Assembly: GCA_977006965.1 (NCBI GenBank)
Contig: OZ345379.1
Location: 62,001-126,000, forward strand
Direction of reading: 5' to 3'
DNA length: 64,000 bases
From: Phymatolithon calcareum
Lineage: Eukaryota; Rhodophyta; Florideophyceae; Hapalidiales
The notes beneath the pieces were generated by a model. That model saw only the letters and a list, made by a program, of their open reading frames with translations. It searched no databases and had not been told where the DNA came from. Positions 32,916-43,185 of the stretch are shown here, one piece after another (within the stretch, counting starts at the first letter, position 1; each line of letters opens with the position of its first letter). The translations under genes and the position numbers were made by a program.

Positions 32916-34076
32916 CCCGTAATTACACTCGTGCAGCATTGCGTGTCTACAATCTGTGCAACAAGTGTCGTAATATAGACGAAGATGTCGTCGGCGTGCG
33001 GATCCGCTTACAAAAGGGCGCTAACGCGTGAACCGAAAGAATAGCTTGATCTTGTACAAGACACGATAGGCTTGGTTCGAACCAAGAATGCAGCTTAAAA
33101 CAGGGGCAGTAGCTTAGGATAGGGACTTGGAAACGGACGGGACCTGCAAATGCAAAACGGTGAACGTCTTGCAGAGTTCCAGTCAGTCGTCGGACTGCGA
33201 ACTGGTTCTCCCTTGACTCTCGACGCCAGGTACGGAAACTCGCCTTTCGCTATAGGCGAACGTAGGCTCTTCACCGATGTAGTGGATGGGTTGAATGAAC
33301 AAGGGGTTGACCTTGACGAAACAGAATGAAATGACGTAGTAATGATGATGATCCCCCTCCTCAAACTCGGCGATACCAAACTCCTAAAGTACGGCTCGCT
33401 AAACGATCTATCATACTCTATGCTACTCAGTCTACAAAGAATAAGCCAAGACTCAACTGGTGTGCTCAAGTCGCTCTCGAGTCCAAACACCTGGAGATCC
33501 ACGTGTACTCATCGAACCGAAAACAAACATCTCCAAAAGTGCGACAACAAGTCTCGCGCCCACCGTATTGGTGCTCCCTCCTAGCTGCCCCTACTCGTCA
33601 TGCCAAGCGCGTGGCGTTCCGTAGAATAAGCAGATCCAATCTCATAGATTTATCCCATTTTCATTCATCCTTGTCGCGCGTGATCACTGTACCCCGCAAC
33701 ACAAGACAATCTAGAATCCCCAGGAATAGTAGCATTCGTTTAGATAGATACGCCCGGACCCCCGAACTTCAACCTTAGCTAAGGTCAAGGCAAAAAATAA
33801 TAAAAACACGAACGAACGTGTCCACAACAGTATTCACGCCCTGTACAGTCTCGAGCGGCAATTGCCTCACTGTCTCTTTGCAAGATACGCAGAAAAACAG
33901 GATGCAGTATAATGCAACAACCACGAGAGTCCTTACCATCCATGATGGATGACACGTCGGCTGAGTTTTTAGTACCATTTATATAGAGTCCTCATCAATG
34001 CTTACCTACCGAAGCTGCACTCGACCACTCCACAACCTAACCACCAGCCCAGAGACCACCGAACTCTGGGTGGGAC
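32916..34076. other. Region between repeat palindrome and Fanzor; includes candidate promoter
   Basis: A perfect 16-bp palindrome CTTGGTTCGAACCAAG lies near 33071. A plus-strand open stretch (33150-33329, 59 codons) has no known motif. TATATA at 33980-33985 is about 90 bp before the Fanzor ATG. I found no terminal inverted repeat here matching the DNA right of the Fanzor. Confidence 0.4.
33980..33985 (+). promoter_or_regulatory. TATA-like box upstream of Fanzor
   Basis: TATATA within ATTTATATAGAG, about 92 bp before the ATG at 34077. Spacing suits a core promoter, but no other element supports it. Confidence 0.3.
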
Positions 34077-34384
34077 ATGGACGTCGTCAATACACCTGCC
34101 GGCGATGGCGATGATGGCGATGGTGGGCCGAAGAAGAAACGGCGCACCATCGCCGCGAAAAAGGAAATGCAGGATTTTGTAAAGATGCGCAACATCCCGA
34201 AATCGAATAGAAAAACAAGGGCGGTGTCAATTACGTCCTCCGCGGACGCATGCATTCGAAGCGATATTCCGAACCGGGATATGCTGCTCCAAGTCATGGA
34301 CCGGCACGCGAAGTCGCTCAGAGCGCTCCGCCATATCGTATCCTTGTGCCTTATTATCCTCGCCGACGACAAGCCTGCTGACAT

Positions 34385-35783
34385 CAGGGGTAGTGCCAAT
34401 TCCATTGCTCGACATTGCTGTTTGTCGCGCAATTAAACAATTGAATTGCTCACTACGGTTAGTCAGCAATTCGGATTGCAATTTGAATACTTCCCGAAAT
34501 AGTCAAGTTTATCGTCTTCAACACGTACTTGGCCCATAGGGCTTACAGCGATCAAAGGGGCGACTGGTTCTTCTTCTTCGACAACTGCTCCATTGGAAAT
34601 CAGTTTCACTTTTCGGCCTTAGGAATCAAACAGCCCCACATAATGAATCCCATTATGAGTCCATGCATCATGCATAAGCGCACCCCTAGTTTCTTTCAGT
34701 TCTCCAAAGATATGCCGTTAAACGAGTTCCACTAGCGCAAACAGTACCTTCTTAAACGTATTCGTGCAAAAGACTTGGTCGTGCTTCGAGAATGCACGAA
34801 CTTCTCCGTCGGTGACGAAACTGATCGGCAATGACTTGAATATGATGAATCGCAGATAGCTATCCATCACCTTCTCACGTTCGGTGAGCTTCATGACAAT
34901 AGGGTTCTTGAAACTGAATGAAGTTCTGGAGCGCAGATTACGATCTCTCGTAGCAGGGTACACTTCCAGAAGATGATCCTCACGGCCACCACCGATGCAA
35001 CGCTTCAGGTGATTGTACGGATTCGAAAAACCAATACCCTTCTCGAAACAAAATTCGCTTCCTTCAGTGCATTGATCGCCCTTAGGACAGAGGTAGACGC
35101 AAAACATAACATTTGGTCTTGTTCGACCTGATTGACGTGAATGGATATCTCGAGACTGTTCGCGAAGGAGTTGAATTAGCTGCTGTACAACTTGTCTCGG
35201 CTTCGGTTTCGGAATAGGTAGTACCATGATTGGAAGAGCGAAATTTGTTTAGGTGTTGTCCAGTGGGTCTGGTAGTGTGCATTGGATAAATGTACGACTT
35301 CACTTTTTATATTGACTCTTCTTTCTGTCTTTTCAGAAACGGCACTCTAGACACCCATACCGTTATACTTGAACGCGTGAATGAATTCAACCATCCATGT
35401 GATCGTTCTGTTGTAGTCGTCTACGCAGACCACTACAACAGAACAATCACATGGATGGTTGAATTCAGGAACGTTGTAACTGTATACAGTACGTAGAATT
35501 TTAAGTACATAATTAGGTACGTAAAATCCTAAGCGTTAACGCTTATACTGGCCCGAATTATATAATAAAATTAGATGCTACCGACAACCAAGTACCACGT
35601 ACTACGCATGATACATTTGAAGTGATCGTTATTTCCGACAACTCTGCTCTTGTTGAACTATACCCTTTCGTACAACCTACCTACCAGCAATTCGAATTGC
35701 AATTCTTAATCAGAACCCAATTTGGGTCGAATTGCTACGAATTGCAATTAATTGCAATAGCAATGGATTGCGCACGACCCCTG
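34385..35783 (-). mobile_element. hAT transposon, copy 3, inserted in the Fanzor gene
   Basis: A 1,399-bp element with ends CAGGGGTAGTGC (34385) and, from 35783 on the other strand, CAGGGGTCGTGC. A perfect 8-bp duplication GCTGACAT lies at 34377-34384 and 35784-35791. Minus-strand coding retains only the N-terminal half of the transposase (34718-35227: CPKGDQC, GIGFSNPYNHLKRC; then DAWTHNGIHYVGLFDS, about 34610-34680). It ends where copy 1 continues into the catalytic core, so it is an internal-deletion, probably non-autonomous, copy. A strong hairpin (35383-35466) lies near its right end. Confidence 0.96.
35383..35466. repeat. 35-bp-arm hairpin inside hAT copy 3
   Basis: GAATTCAACCATCCATGTGA from 35383 pairs with its complement ending at 35466, around a short loop near CGTCTACGCAGAC. 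Nearly perfect. Confidence 0.88.
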
Positions 35784-38053
35784 GCTGACATTGCGCACAA
35801 TCTGGTCTTTGACCAATGCTTCATATCAACGCTTTTTCATCGTTTCGCCAACCGAAGCGTACGCGCTGACGCTCAAAGAAGATGGAACGATAGTGCTGTC
35901 GAACCTGTGCGACATCACTTCGAAAATTATGTGCAGCAACATCCCATTCCGCAGTCAGTCATCGACTCCTTTTCCCACTTTCCGCAGCGATGCGTTTCTA
36001 CGGCACTCTCGACGCAGATGTTGGCAGTCCTGAAAAGGCATCTCTCCGACAATTTTAACCTCCGATCACTTTTACATTTAAAGTACATCTTGGCCCAGAG
36101 GCCTCACCACGTGGCGGTCAATTGGGACACTTTCCAAATGGATATAGAAAACGCCAGCAAAGTGGTGCTTGATTGCTGTACGACCTCGGATGGCGATCGC
36201 ACGGTCAAATTAATTACAATTTTTTGTGATCCTGAACGTCTGAAACAGTAGCCGGAACCGCGTAAACGTCTTGAAAACTGGCCGAAACCGCTGCTCGACG
36301 TCGTCCAAGAATACCGACAAGAATTCAGCCCAATGTGCTAACCGCCGAAAAAGCGCAAGACCACGACGCCACCGGAAGAGTTCGACAACTTCCAGTACCA
36401 GCAGAAGACCAATTTTGCCTGCACGTTACGACTGACGCACATATTCAGGGAACGCGATGCTGCGGTTTTGGAAAACAAACGCCAAGTTTTGGAATAGGTC
36501 AGCAGTCGACAACCTTTGGTTAATCTTTCGTCGTCCAAGGCGGGCTATAAAGCTCGGATGCCTCGGAATTCCATGCTTCTACGTCCAAAGTGGTTGGATA
36601 ATGACGCTCCTTTCAAACCAGACGACGGCACCGACTCGTGAAAATGGTCAACCTGTGCAGGAAGGCACTTCTCGACAGTCAAACATTCCCCGGGTTTTAC
36701 ATGGTATCTCCACCGTATGCGTTGCTGCCCAAATTTGGACTTACCAGGGCTTTTTTGCAGTACGACCGCGAGTCACTCATCACGTTGCTCAACATTGTTG
36801 GCGTTCCTCACCTTCCTCGGAATTCGAGGATAAGTTGGACCTTTTGTTTTGACTTTGACACGAACAAAACAGTGAACCGGAACATCGATATCCCCAGCAA
36901 GACATCCAAGATGTCGAAATATCACCGCCGGAAAGTTCTCAAACTGAGACGCCGACTGCAGAAGGGCATACCTGTGCTCTCGTCGAGTGCCTGGACGCTC
37001 AACAAACGGATGTACGAGAAGCATAAAAGGGACCCTTCGATGCCCGTACCGTGGCTGGTTAGCTCCGTAACGACCGACGGCCTGCAGGTGAAGGTGGTCT
37101 TGGCCACAGTACAAGACACGCGGGCAATCCGAGTGCGCACCGGTCTTGACGTGCTCGACAAGAAGGGTTATGGCGAGATCACTGATAAGTACGACGTCAA
37201 GAAGCGCACGAAGGGAGTGTTCAAGGGCGCGAAACCGGTTCCCTGAGATGTGAGGGGCGACATCGTCGCTATCGGTCTCGACCCCGGTCTGGTCGAAGTG
37301 GCCACGACGGCAAGAGGAACAATCAGTTTCCCAGCCGGGGACTTCAAGTCGTCTGCATTCGCGCAGTTTAGCACGAGCTTTCCGACTAAGAGGTACAGTC
37401 GTGAGAACTTATCTATCAATTCCCAAATCTTCGAAGAGAAGAGGCGAGAAAACCCTGCCTACCGAGCTGCCGTGCAGCGATTCAGCGATGTGACTCTGAA
37501 GGAGGCGGGAAAAGCGCGACCGTACGCCACGGTCGTTCACGAGACTTTGCCCATCATGATGGAGGAACTTCTAAGTCCGCTGCGGCGACGCAAAAGATTT
37601 GCGGGGTTCCGTGCCGGGCAAAGAGCGATCCATCACCTTGCATCCTCCTTATTGTTCGACGAGGAACAAGTAGAGCTGCGGCGGTTGAAGGGCCGACAGA
37701 AGAGGCGGAAGAAGAAGGAGCTGTACGGTCGTCCCCGGGTCGTTTTCTTCGGCAATTCTCAGTACAGGTTTGGGAAAAGCGGGCCTACTCCGCGGAAGAA
37801 GCTGATTCGGGCTTTGGCGAAGATGTGTCCTGTGGTTCTGACGGACGAGTTCCGGACGTCTGCGCGTTGTAATGGATGTGGGAAGGCCATGCAAAATTGT
37901 ACAGGTTTTCGTGTGCTACACTGTCCAAACAGTGCACCGGGCGAGAACTCCTGCAGCGTGGGCGACATTGAAATGGACGTGAACGCCGCGCGCAACATAG
38001 GAACATGTGGTGTCCACATGCTTTTAGGAAAAGCGTCCGGAGTGTCTGTGTAG

Positions 38054-38689
38054 GTCGTAGTCGTCCCACTATTTTTCTGTTTATTAGCCGGCATACATAA
38101 GTATGTCTGGTGTCTCTACCGTGTTCATACGGGTTGCTCTTAACTCTTGTTTACAAGGGCAGCAATACTGTTGCCTTTAGAGGCCAATAAACAGCTCTGC
38201 TTCCTGTCCGAAATGAGGGCCCGTCATTGCTCCTGGTATGGACACACCGGCCACTTCTCACAGACATGCGGTAGGGCGAACATTCACAACCTTGTCCATG
38301 CGAAGCGAAAGCACATCGACAAAGCGGCTCAGTCCACGATCATCGACCTGACCGCCTTCAATGACAGAGATGCTACCAGCAGTTGCGACGAGGAGCAAAA
38401 CCAGAGAGATAAGCGCATGCAATAAATTTTACTGTCGCGTAGAGTGCTCGGAGAAACGAATGAATAAGTAGTTTTGGCTAGGGTGAGTTATGACAGTACG
38501 CATGGCTAGGGGTGAGTAGTAGATTCGGCGAGGGGTGGCCATGTAGTGAATTTCCTCGTATTTTTTATCTCACAGTCTTAGGAATCACCTGTTGCAGCGA
38601 CGGCCTGCGACTGAATATGGCAGTTGTAGACAGTCCCAGTCGTCTCACCTGTGATAAAAAACATCAACGGACTGAGAAAAATAGTTCCT
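38054..38689. other. Fanzor 3' flank with short repeats
   Basis: Contains a small ORF (38213-38425) and two near-identical blocks TGGCTAGGGTGAGT (about 38475) and TGGCTAGGGGTGAGT (about 38503). In characterised Fanzor loci the guide RNA is transcribed from the 3' end of the gene and its flank, so this is where one would be looked for. No terminal repeat was recognised. Confidence 0.4.
38213..38425 (+). CDS. Small protein with an altered zinc-knuckle pattern
   Basis: 70 codons from an ATG at 38213, opened upstream without a stop to 38147. CSWYGHTGHFSQTC has exactly the C-x2-C-x4-H-x4-C knuckle spacing but with Tyr in place of the second Cys, so zinc binding is doubtful. It lies 160 bp after the Fanzor stop, same strand. 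It may be the tail of a retroelement Gag or transposase. No function assigned. Confidence 0.35.
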   Translation: MRARHCSWYGHTGHFSQTCGRANIHNLVHAKRKHIDKAAQSTIIDLTAFNDRDATSSCDEEQNQRDKRMQ

Positions 38690-41224
38690 CTAGTGTCTAT
38701 TTGACGAACCCCCGTCAATTGAGGGGCGTTTTAAAAGCTCAAAAAAGTTTGTAAAAAGAATGCGGAACGGGTAATTCGCGCCACATTTAGTAAGGCGGGG
38801 TCGTGCTCTGCGTGAGGAGTACCGGAACTAATAGGATATAAAAGCTTCGCTCGGCTCTGGAAACGAAAATGTGCTGGTCAATTACAAGAATCACATCCAC
38901 CATGCCACGAGAAAAAGACCCACGCCGAGTGGTCGGTGCACCCGTGCACTCAAAAGCAACGTCTGTAACCAGTCTTGCAGAGTGCTGCAGACTATATGGG
39001 GCCTTGTCCAAGTCGAAAAAGGTGAACGGCACAGTTCAATAGGTACTTGTGGACGAAATTAACGTTCGCGCGAGCACATCACTTCGCGTGAAATGGGTGC
39101 TAGTTTGGCAACCGGCAATGAAGACTAATATTTCGACAGTTAAGATTGTTAACATCAAGGCAGGGAGCGCTGACGATGATATTTCAGTCGCTCAGCAGCT
39201 TGAACCGAACCAGCAGCGGCAAAGCGCGTCAACGCCAAGGCCCGCTTACAGTATTCACCTGTGCCAATCTTCATCGCGAAACGCCAGCTCAATGACTCCA
39301 GTGGCAACCAAAAGCTCTTCAAAAAGCCTCAAAAGCTCGGAAGAAACTCTCAGAAGCGTTGAACGACCTTGCCCTGGCTCTCTCGCCTACGCGTTGCAAG
39401 GCTCTTGAGACCAAGCGTCACAAGAGGAGCTTGATGTCCTCACACCCGACCGCGAGCCGAATACTGTTGCTCATGGCGTGGCATGGTATGAGAGGAAGGT
39501 GCTATGCCCGATTGGGGGAAGGGTTCCCCGTCAGTTCTGGAGAGTTCGCACTGTCAACGGAGACTACTTATCCGAAAATACTGGCATTGGGCTCCATACT
39601 CCGTACGATTGCTTCTTGTCCATGTTTCCTCAAATACACCTGCGAAAAATTCCTTCTTGGACGTCCGCTAAGCTGAGAAGGATTGGACGAAAAGTGACTA
39701 CAGTTTCAGAGATTCTTAAGCTTTTCGGCGTGCTCATCCTCATGACAAGGTTTGAGTTCAGGGCTAAGAGCGATTTATGGAAGACTACGAGGCCGAACAA
39801 GTACATCCCCGCTCCTTCGTTTTCAAGCACTGGGATGACCAGAGACAGGTTCGCCGAATATACGCGATGCATTACGTTCAGCATGCAACCAAGTGAAAAG
39901 GGTACTATGTCGTCTGCGCAATACCGCTGGACGCTCGTTCAAGATTTTGTCGATGCTATTAATGACCACAGAAAGAGCGCTGTGTCTCCGTCTGTTCTTA
40001 TTTGCGTTGATGAGTCATTATCTCGATGGTACGGTAACGGAGGTCATTGGATCGAAATTGGCCTACCTCAGAACATCGCTATTGACCGAAAGCCAGAAAA
40101 CGGCTGCGAGATACAGAACTCGGCTTGTGGAAGAAGTGGTATTATGCTACATCTCGAGCTGGTGACAACTGCAGAAGACGAGAAGCTAAAAGTTTTCGAA
40201 AGCGAAACGGCACATGGTACAGCAGTTCTGCGCCGTCTTGTGGCCGCATACTCCGGGACAAGGCGCATTGTATGTGCGGATTCATACTTTGCGAGAGTTG
40301 GATCTGCCGAGATGCTTCTCCGTTTGGGTCTAAAGTTCATTGGAGTCATCAAAACGGCGATGAAAAAGTATCCCATGGATTATCTGTCAAGAAGGGTCGA
40401 ATGTGTCTCTATGGCTCGAAAATCTTTGAATGGTGAGCCTTCCATGATGGCGGCTATGTGGGTTAACAGAGAACGGCGATATTTTATTTCGACAACCTCT
40501 ACGACCATGGAAGGTAAGCCGTACAATCGTGTTCGCTGGCCTCAGCTTGACAATGGACCTTCTCGTGTGGAACTCTCTGTGTCCCAGCCTGAAGTATGCG
40601 AGACATATTACTCTGCGTGCGCGCAAATCGACAGGCACAATCGATCTCGACAAGATGATTTGGACATGGAGAAGAAAGTACGCACCCACGACTGGTCATT
40701 TCGAGTAAGCACATCACTTCTGTCAATCTGCGTGGTTGATAGCTGGCTTCTGTTCTCTGGTGCTCATCCAGAGTCGCAGGACCACATAACGCAGCGAAGA
40801 TATTATGAAGTACTGGCTCAGCAACTTATCGATAACTCATTCGATGCGCGCAATACGCGTCGACGTTCAGTTACTTCTGAACGTTCACTAGCCTCTGGGA
40901 GTGGTGTTGGAACCCACTTAACGCCGACGACAAAGAAAAGGAAAACCGCGAATGGCATGATGACTACTTTTGCTGTGCAAAACAACTGCAGAGTTTGCAA
41001 AGTCAAGAAGACAACTCTTGTGCGCTCATCATGTAATAGGCTCGACGGTGCAGCACTATATGTTTGCGATACTTCTACTGGTAGGAACTGTTTGGCTGAG
41101 CATGTTGAAGATATCCATGAGCTGGACGCATTCGATGCGACCGATAGTGAGTAGATGTGTGTGCAAAAATTATATAAATCTCATTCCCTCAATTGAGGGA
41201 AAATTTCCGTCAAATAGACACTAG
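38690..41224 (+). mobile_element. piggyBac-type transposon, copy 2, complete ends
   Basis: Ends share CTAGTGTCTATTTGACG (38690-38706), repeated inverted at 41208-41224. Both ends have a palindrome of type TCAATTGAGGGG just inside (about 38714 and 41187). The outermost CTAG is the best candidate for a 4-bp target duplication, because no TTAA is present at either edge. Carries one transposase gene. Confidence 0.88.
38902..41154 (+). pseudogene. piggyBac transposase (DDE_Tnp_1_7), two nonsense mutations
   Basis: ATG at 38902 to a stop at 41154, 751 codons in one frame, interrupted only by TAG at 39040-39042 and TGA at 39406-39408. Alignment with copy 1 suggests CAG and TGG originally. The catalytic Asp residues are present in the expected motifs ICVDESLSRWYG (about 40004), IVCADSYFARV (about 40265) and AQIDRHNR (about 40621). 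The C-terminus has a Cys-rich zinc domain (CRVCKVKK, SSCNRLDG, YVCDTS) about 40987-41095, the family's DNA-end-binding region. The domain content is otherwise intact and inactivation looks recent. Confidence 0.92.
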
Positions 41225-41387
41225 CAGCGTGGGGTCAAACGGGCTATATACGCAACGTTTAAGATTTGAGCGATATCATACCAGGAGAAGATGTTAAAAT
41301 TCCATAACTTTAGTTATGGTATTAGCGGAGATGTTGAGTTATGACACCCATGTTTCTAAAAATTTAATTGGACGAGATTATGGAAAT

Positions 41388-41530
41388 GATTGGACCACAT
41401 TCATCGAGTCAGCGATTTCATTGGGCGAGATTTCAAAATGATTGGACCACATTCATCGTGTTCTGTGATTTCATTGGACGAGATGGTCCAAATGATTGGA
41501 CCACATTCATAGCGTTCTGTGATTTCATTG
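41388..41530. repeat. Tandem repeat, about 53 bp, three units
   Basis: GATTGGACCACATTCATCG starts at about 41388, 41440 and 41494, each followed by TGATTTCATTGG. Spacing is 52 and 54 bp. Confidence 0.85.
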
Positions 41531-42399
41531 GTCCTCTCAGAGATTAAAATTTGCAGATTTTGCAATTTAAAAAAATTGACAATTTTACGTTTTTGCCAAT
41601 ATTTTGGCTATTGAAAAGTTGGACGTTTCAGAAATTCTGATGATTCCCGCCTTCTTTGAGACTTTCGAAGAGGCGTTTTGAAGCGCCTCCCTTACTTAAA
41701 TTCTCAAAAATCCTCCAGATTTCGCATATTGAAATCATTTTCCACTCCACGAGTACCACTGGCTCCCCGTTTCCTGTATCCCTTGGACACGATTGCTTCG
41801 TGGCCTGCCGATGTTCTTTAGAGCAGTGGCAGGAGGTACCGCTACATGCTTTGTTCTAATTTCGTAACTACTATGTCATAGAATTATCAGCATGCACCAT
41901 CTCTGACTATGTCGTTCATATCACCCATTCTTGTTTCCGCTCGAACACTCCCTAATCTCACTCTGAATATTCACTTGAACCTTAACCATCATTGAATATT
42001 TTCAGATCTACCAACATTAACCACAACTATGTACTCGCGCATTAAAGGACCTGTACAAGCACTCTTTACATACACGATACACATTCTCGATTTCCTTGTC
42101 ACCATCAGCATCTTCTACACTTCCTAATATCACGTCCGATGTGCCCCAAGATTCGACAGCGGTAACAGTCTTTGGCATTAAGAAGCGACAGCTTCCACCT
42201 CGTGGCTATTGTGTGACTCTTCAGCCACCAATCAAAACTGAAATGAGGCTCTGGTCCCGCATGATCTCCGCACCGTGCTGAATAGATTGCCAGCACACGA
42301 TCCCACGGTGCACGATAAGATTGTGGAGCTCGGTGAGTTGTAACAGAGACAATAAATGAATGCTTTATTGAAAAACAATTAACTTTTGGGTGCACTGGC
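41531..42399. other. Intergenic; contains half of a dispersed repeat
   Basis: The block 41813-41890 (TTCTTTAGAGCAGTGGCAGG, then CGCTACATGC and CTATGTCATAGAATT) recurs at 43550-43610 in the same orientation. No gene is recognised. Confidence 0.45.
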
Positions 42400-43185
42400 G
42401 ATGCGCTTTGTGAGACCGGAGCTTCAATTTTGACTCGCGTTTCCGCAAACGGGTCAATAAATGTTAGTCTTCTTGAATGTGGCAACGAGTCAAGCCGTAT
42501 TTCTCACGGACGAATCTATTTAGTTTCCCTTGCGCGCAATTACTCTCTCCAAGGTTTCGGAACCGGCTCTTACTCAGATATGAACAAATTTGGTTCCTTC
42601 TCCCGCTCCGAAGCAATGCACTAACAACAGAAATTTCAGCATCCGGAAGTCATAGTATCTGTTCATATTAGGTGCGCGCTGAATGTTGAACATGGTGTCG
42701 GCTGTAATATCCTTGAGAGGATGATCATTTGTCCAGGTCACGGGCATTCCATACCCTGCCCCTAACGCCCAGTAATTCTTGTTGGTATCAGCACGTTAAA
42801 ATGCGACTTGCAGTCGTGCCGCATTCTCAGATGTATGCAGTGGAACGAACATCACGTCGCTTGCACATCTGTCATGTCAGTGTACAGAAAAGACCTCCAT
42901 GGGACCGCCATTTGGTCCTGAATGTGCGGCCCGCTACTCAACCACCATGTACCTTAATTCGCGCGCCGTTCGATCGGGTTTCGTGCGGTGCACGAGCAAT
43001 CCTGCTGGTTTGTCCACTACTACATAATGCTCGGTGTGCAATAATATTGAAATTCCAGTGCCAATTCGTGGAACCTGCGGAAGCGCGCGCGGGCAGGGAC
43101 GGAGCGAGGAAATAATACCAGTACTGCTGGTTCGCTGGTTGATGCTGCTTAGATTCAATGCCGTTTTAATTGACAATGTGCACAA
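42400..43185 (-). pseudogene. TruC/RluA-type pseudouridine synthase remnant
   Basis: This family isomerises uridine in tRNA or rRNA. The N-terminal part is clear: ILLHTEHYVVVDKPAGLLVH (about 43030). Lower down, in shifted frames, are RADTNKNYWALGAGYG and DHPLKDI (about 42720-42790), matching the post-catalytic strands, and GKLNRFVREKYGL (about 42500), matching the TruC motif of form G.HNR.FRE. The catalytic HRLD segment expected between the first two pieces is missing. Multiple shifts and stops. Confidence 0.55.

Larger units (their letters stand above)
34077..38053 (+). pseudogene. Fanzor (eukaryotic TnpB-like RNA-guided DNA endonuclease), disrupted
   Basis: Fanzors are eukaryotic relatives of bacterial TnpB that use a short RNA to guide DNA cutting and are usually carried by transposons. 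Visible order: an SV40-like nuclear signal PKKKRRT near the N-terminus; a long helical N-terminal half; then VPWLVSSVTTDGLQV; RuvC-I IVAIGLDPG (Asp codon 37280); ELYGRPRVVFFGNSQYRFG; TDEFRTS with the likely alternative catalytic Glu (codon 37847); a zinc finger with Cys codons at 37868, 37877, 37922 and 37952; and RuvC-III EMDVNAARNI (Asp codon 37976). Without the hAT insert it would be about 856 codons. Breaks: hAT insertion at 34385-35783; in-frame stops at 36249 (TAG), near 36339 (TAA), near 36496 (TAG) and 37244 (TGA); and a shift near 36620. The catalytic half from 37250 is open. No transposase or terminal repeats of its own host transposon were identified. Confidence 0.88.

Noticed and set aside
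33071-33086. GGTTCGAA as a tRNA B box
   Set aside because: It is part of a symmetric 16-bp palindrome with no A box at the right distance.
33095-33502. 135-codon minus-strand gene
   Set aside because: Low-complexity Ser/Pro/Arg composition, no motif, inside repeat-flanking DNA.
34077-34436. Separate small gene with an SV40-like nuclear signal
   Set aside because: Its last codons run into hAT copy 3; the first 102 codons continue in frame with the Fanzor after the insert.
37250-38053. Stand-alone 267-codon zinc-finger gene starting at GTG
   Set aside because: It is the in-frame continuation of the Fanzor after one TGA; no ATG at the start.
41380-41540. CRISPR-like array
   Set aside because: Three units with almost no unique spacer; a plain tandem repeat in a eukaryote.
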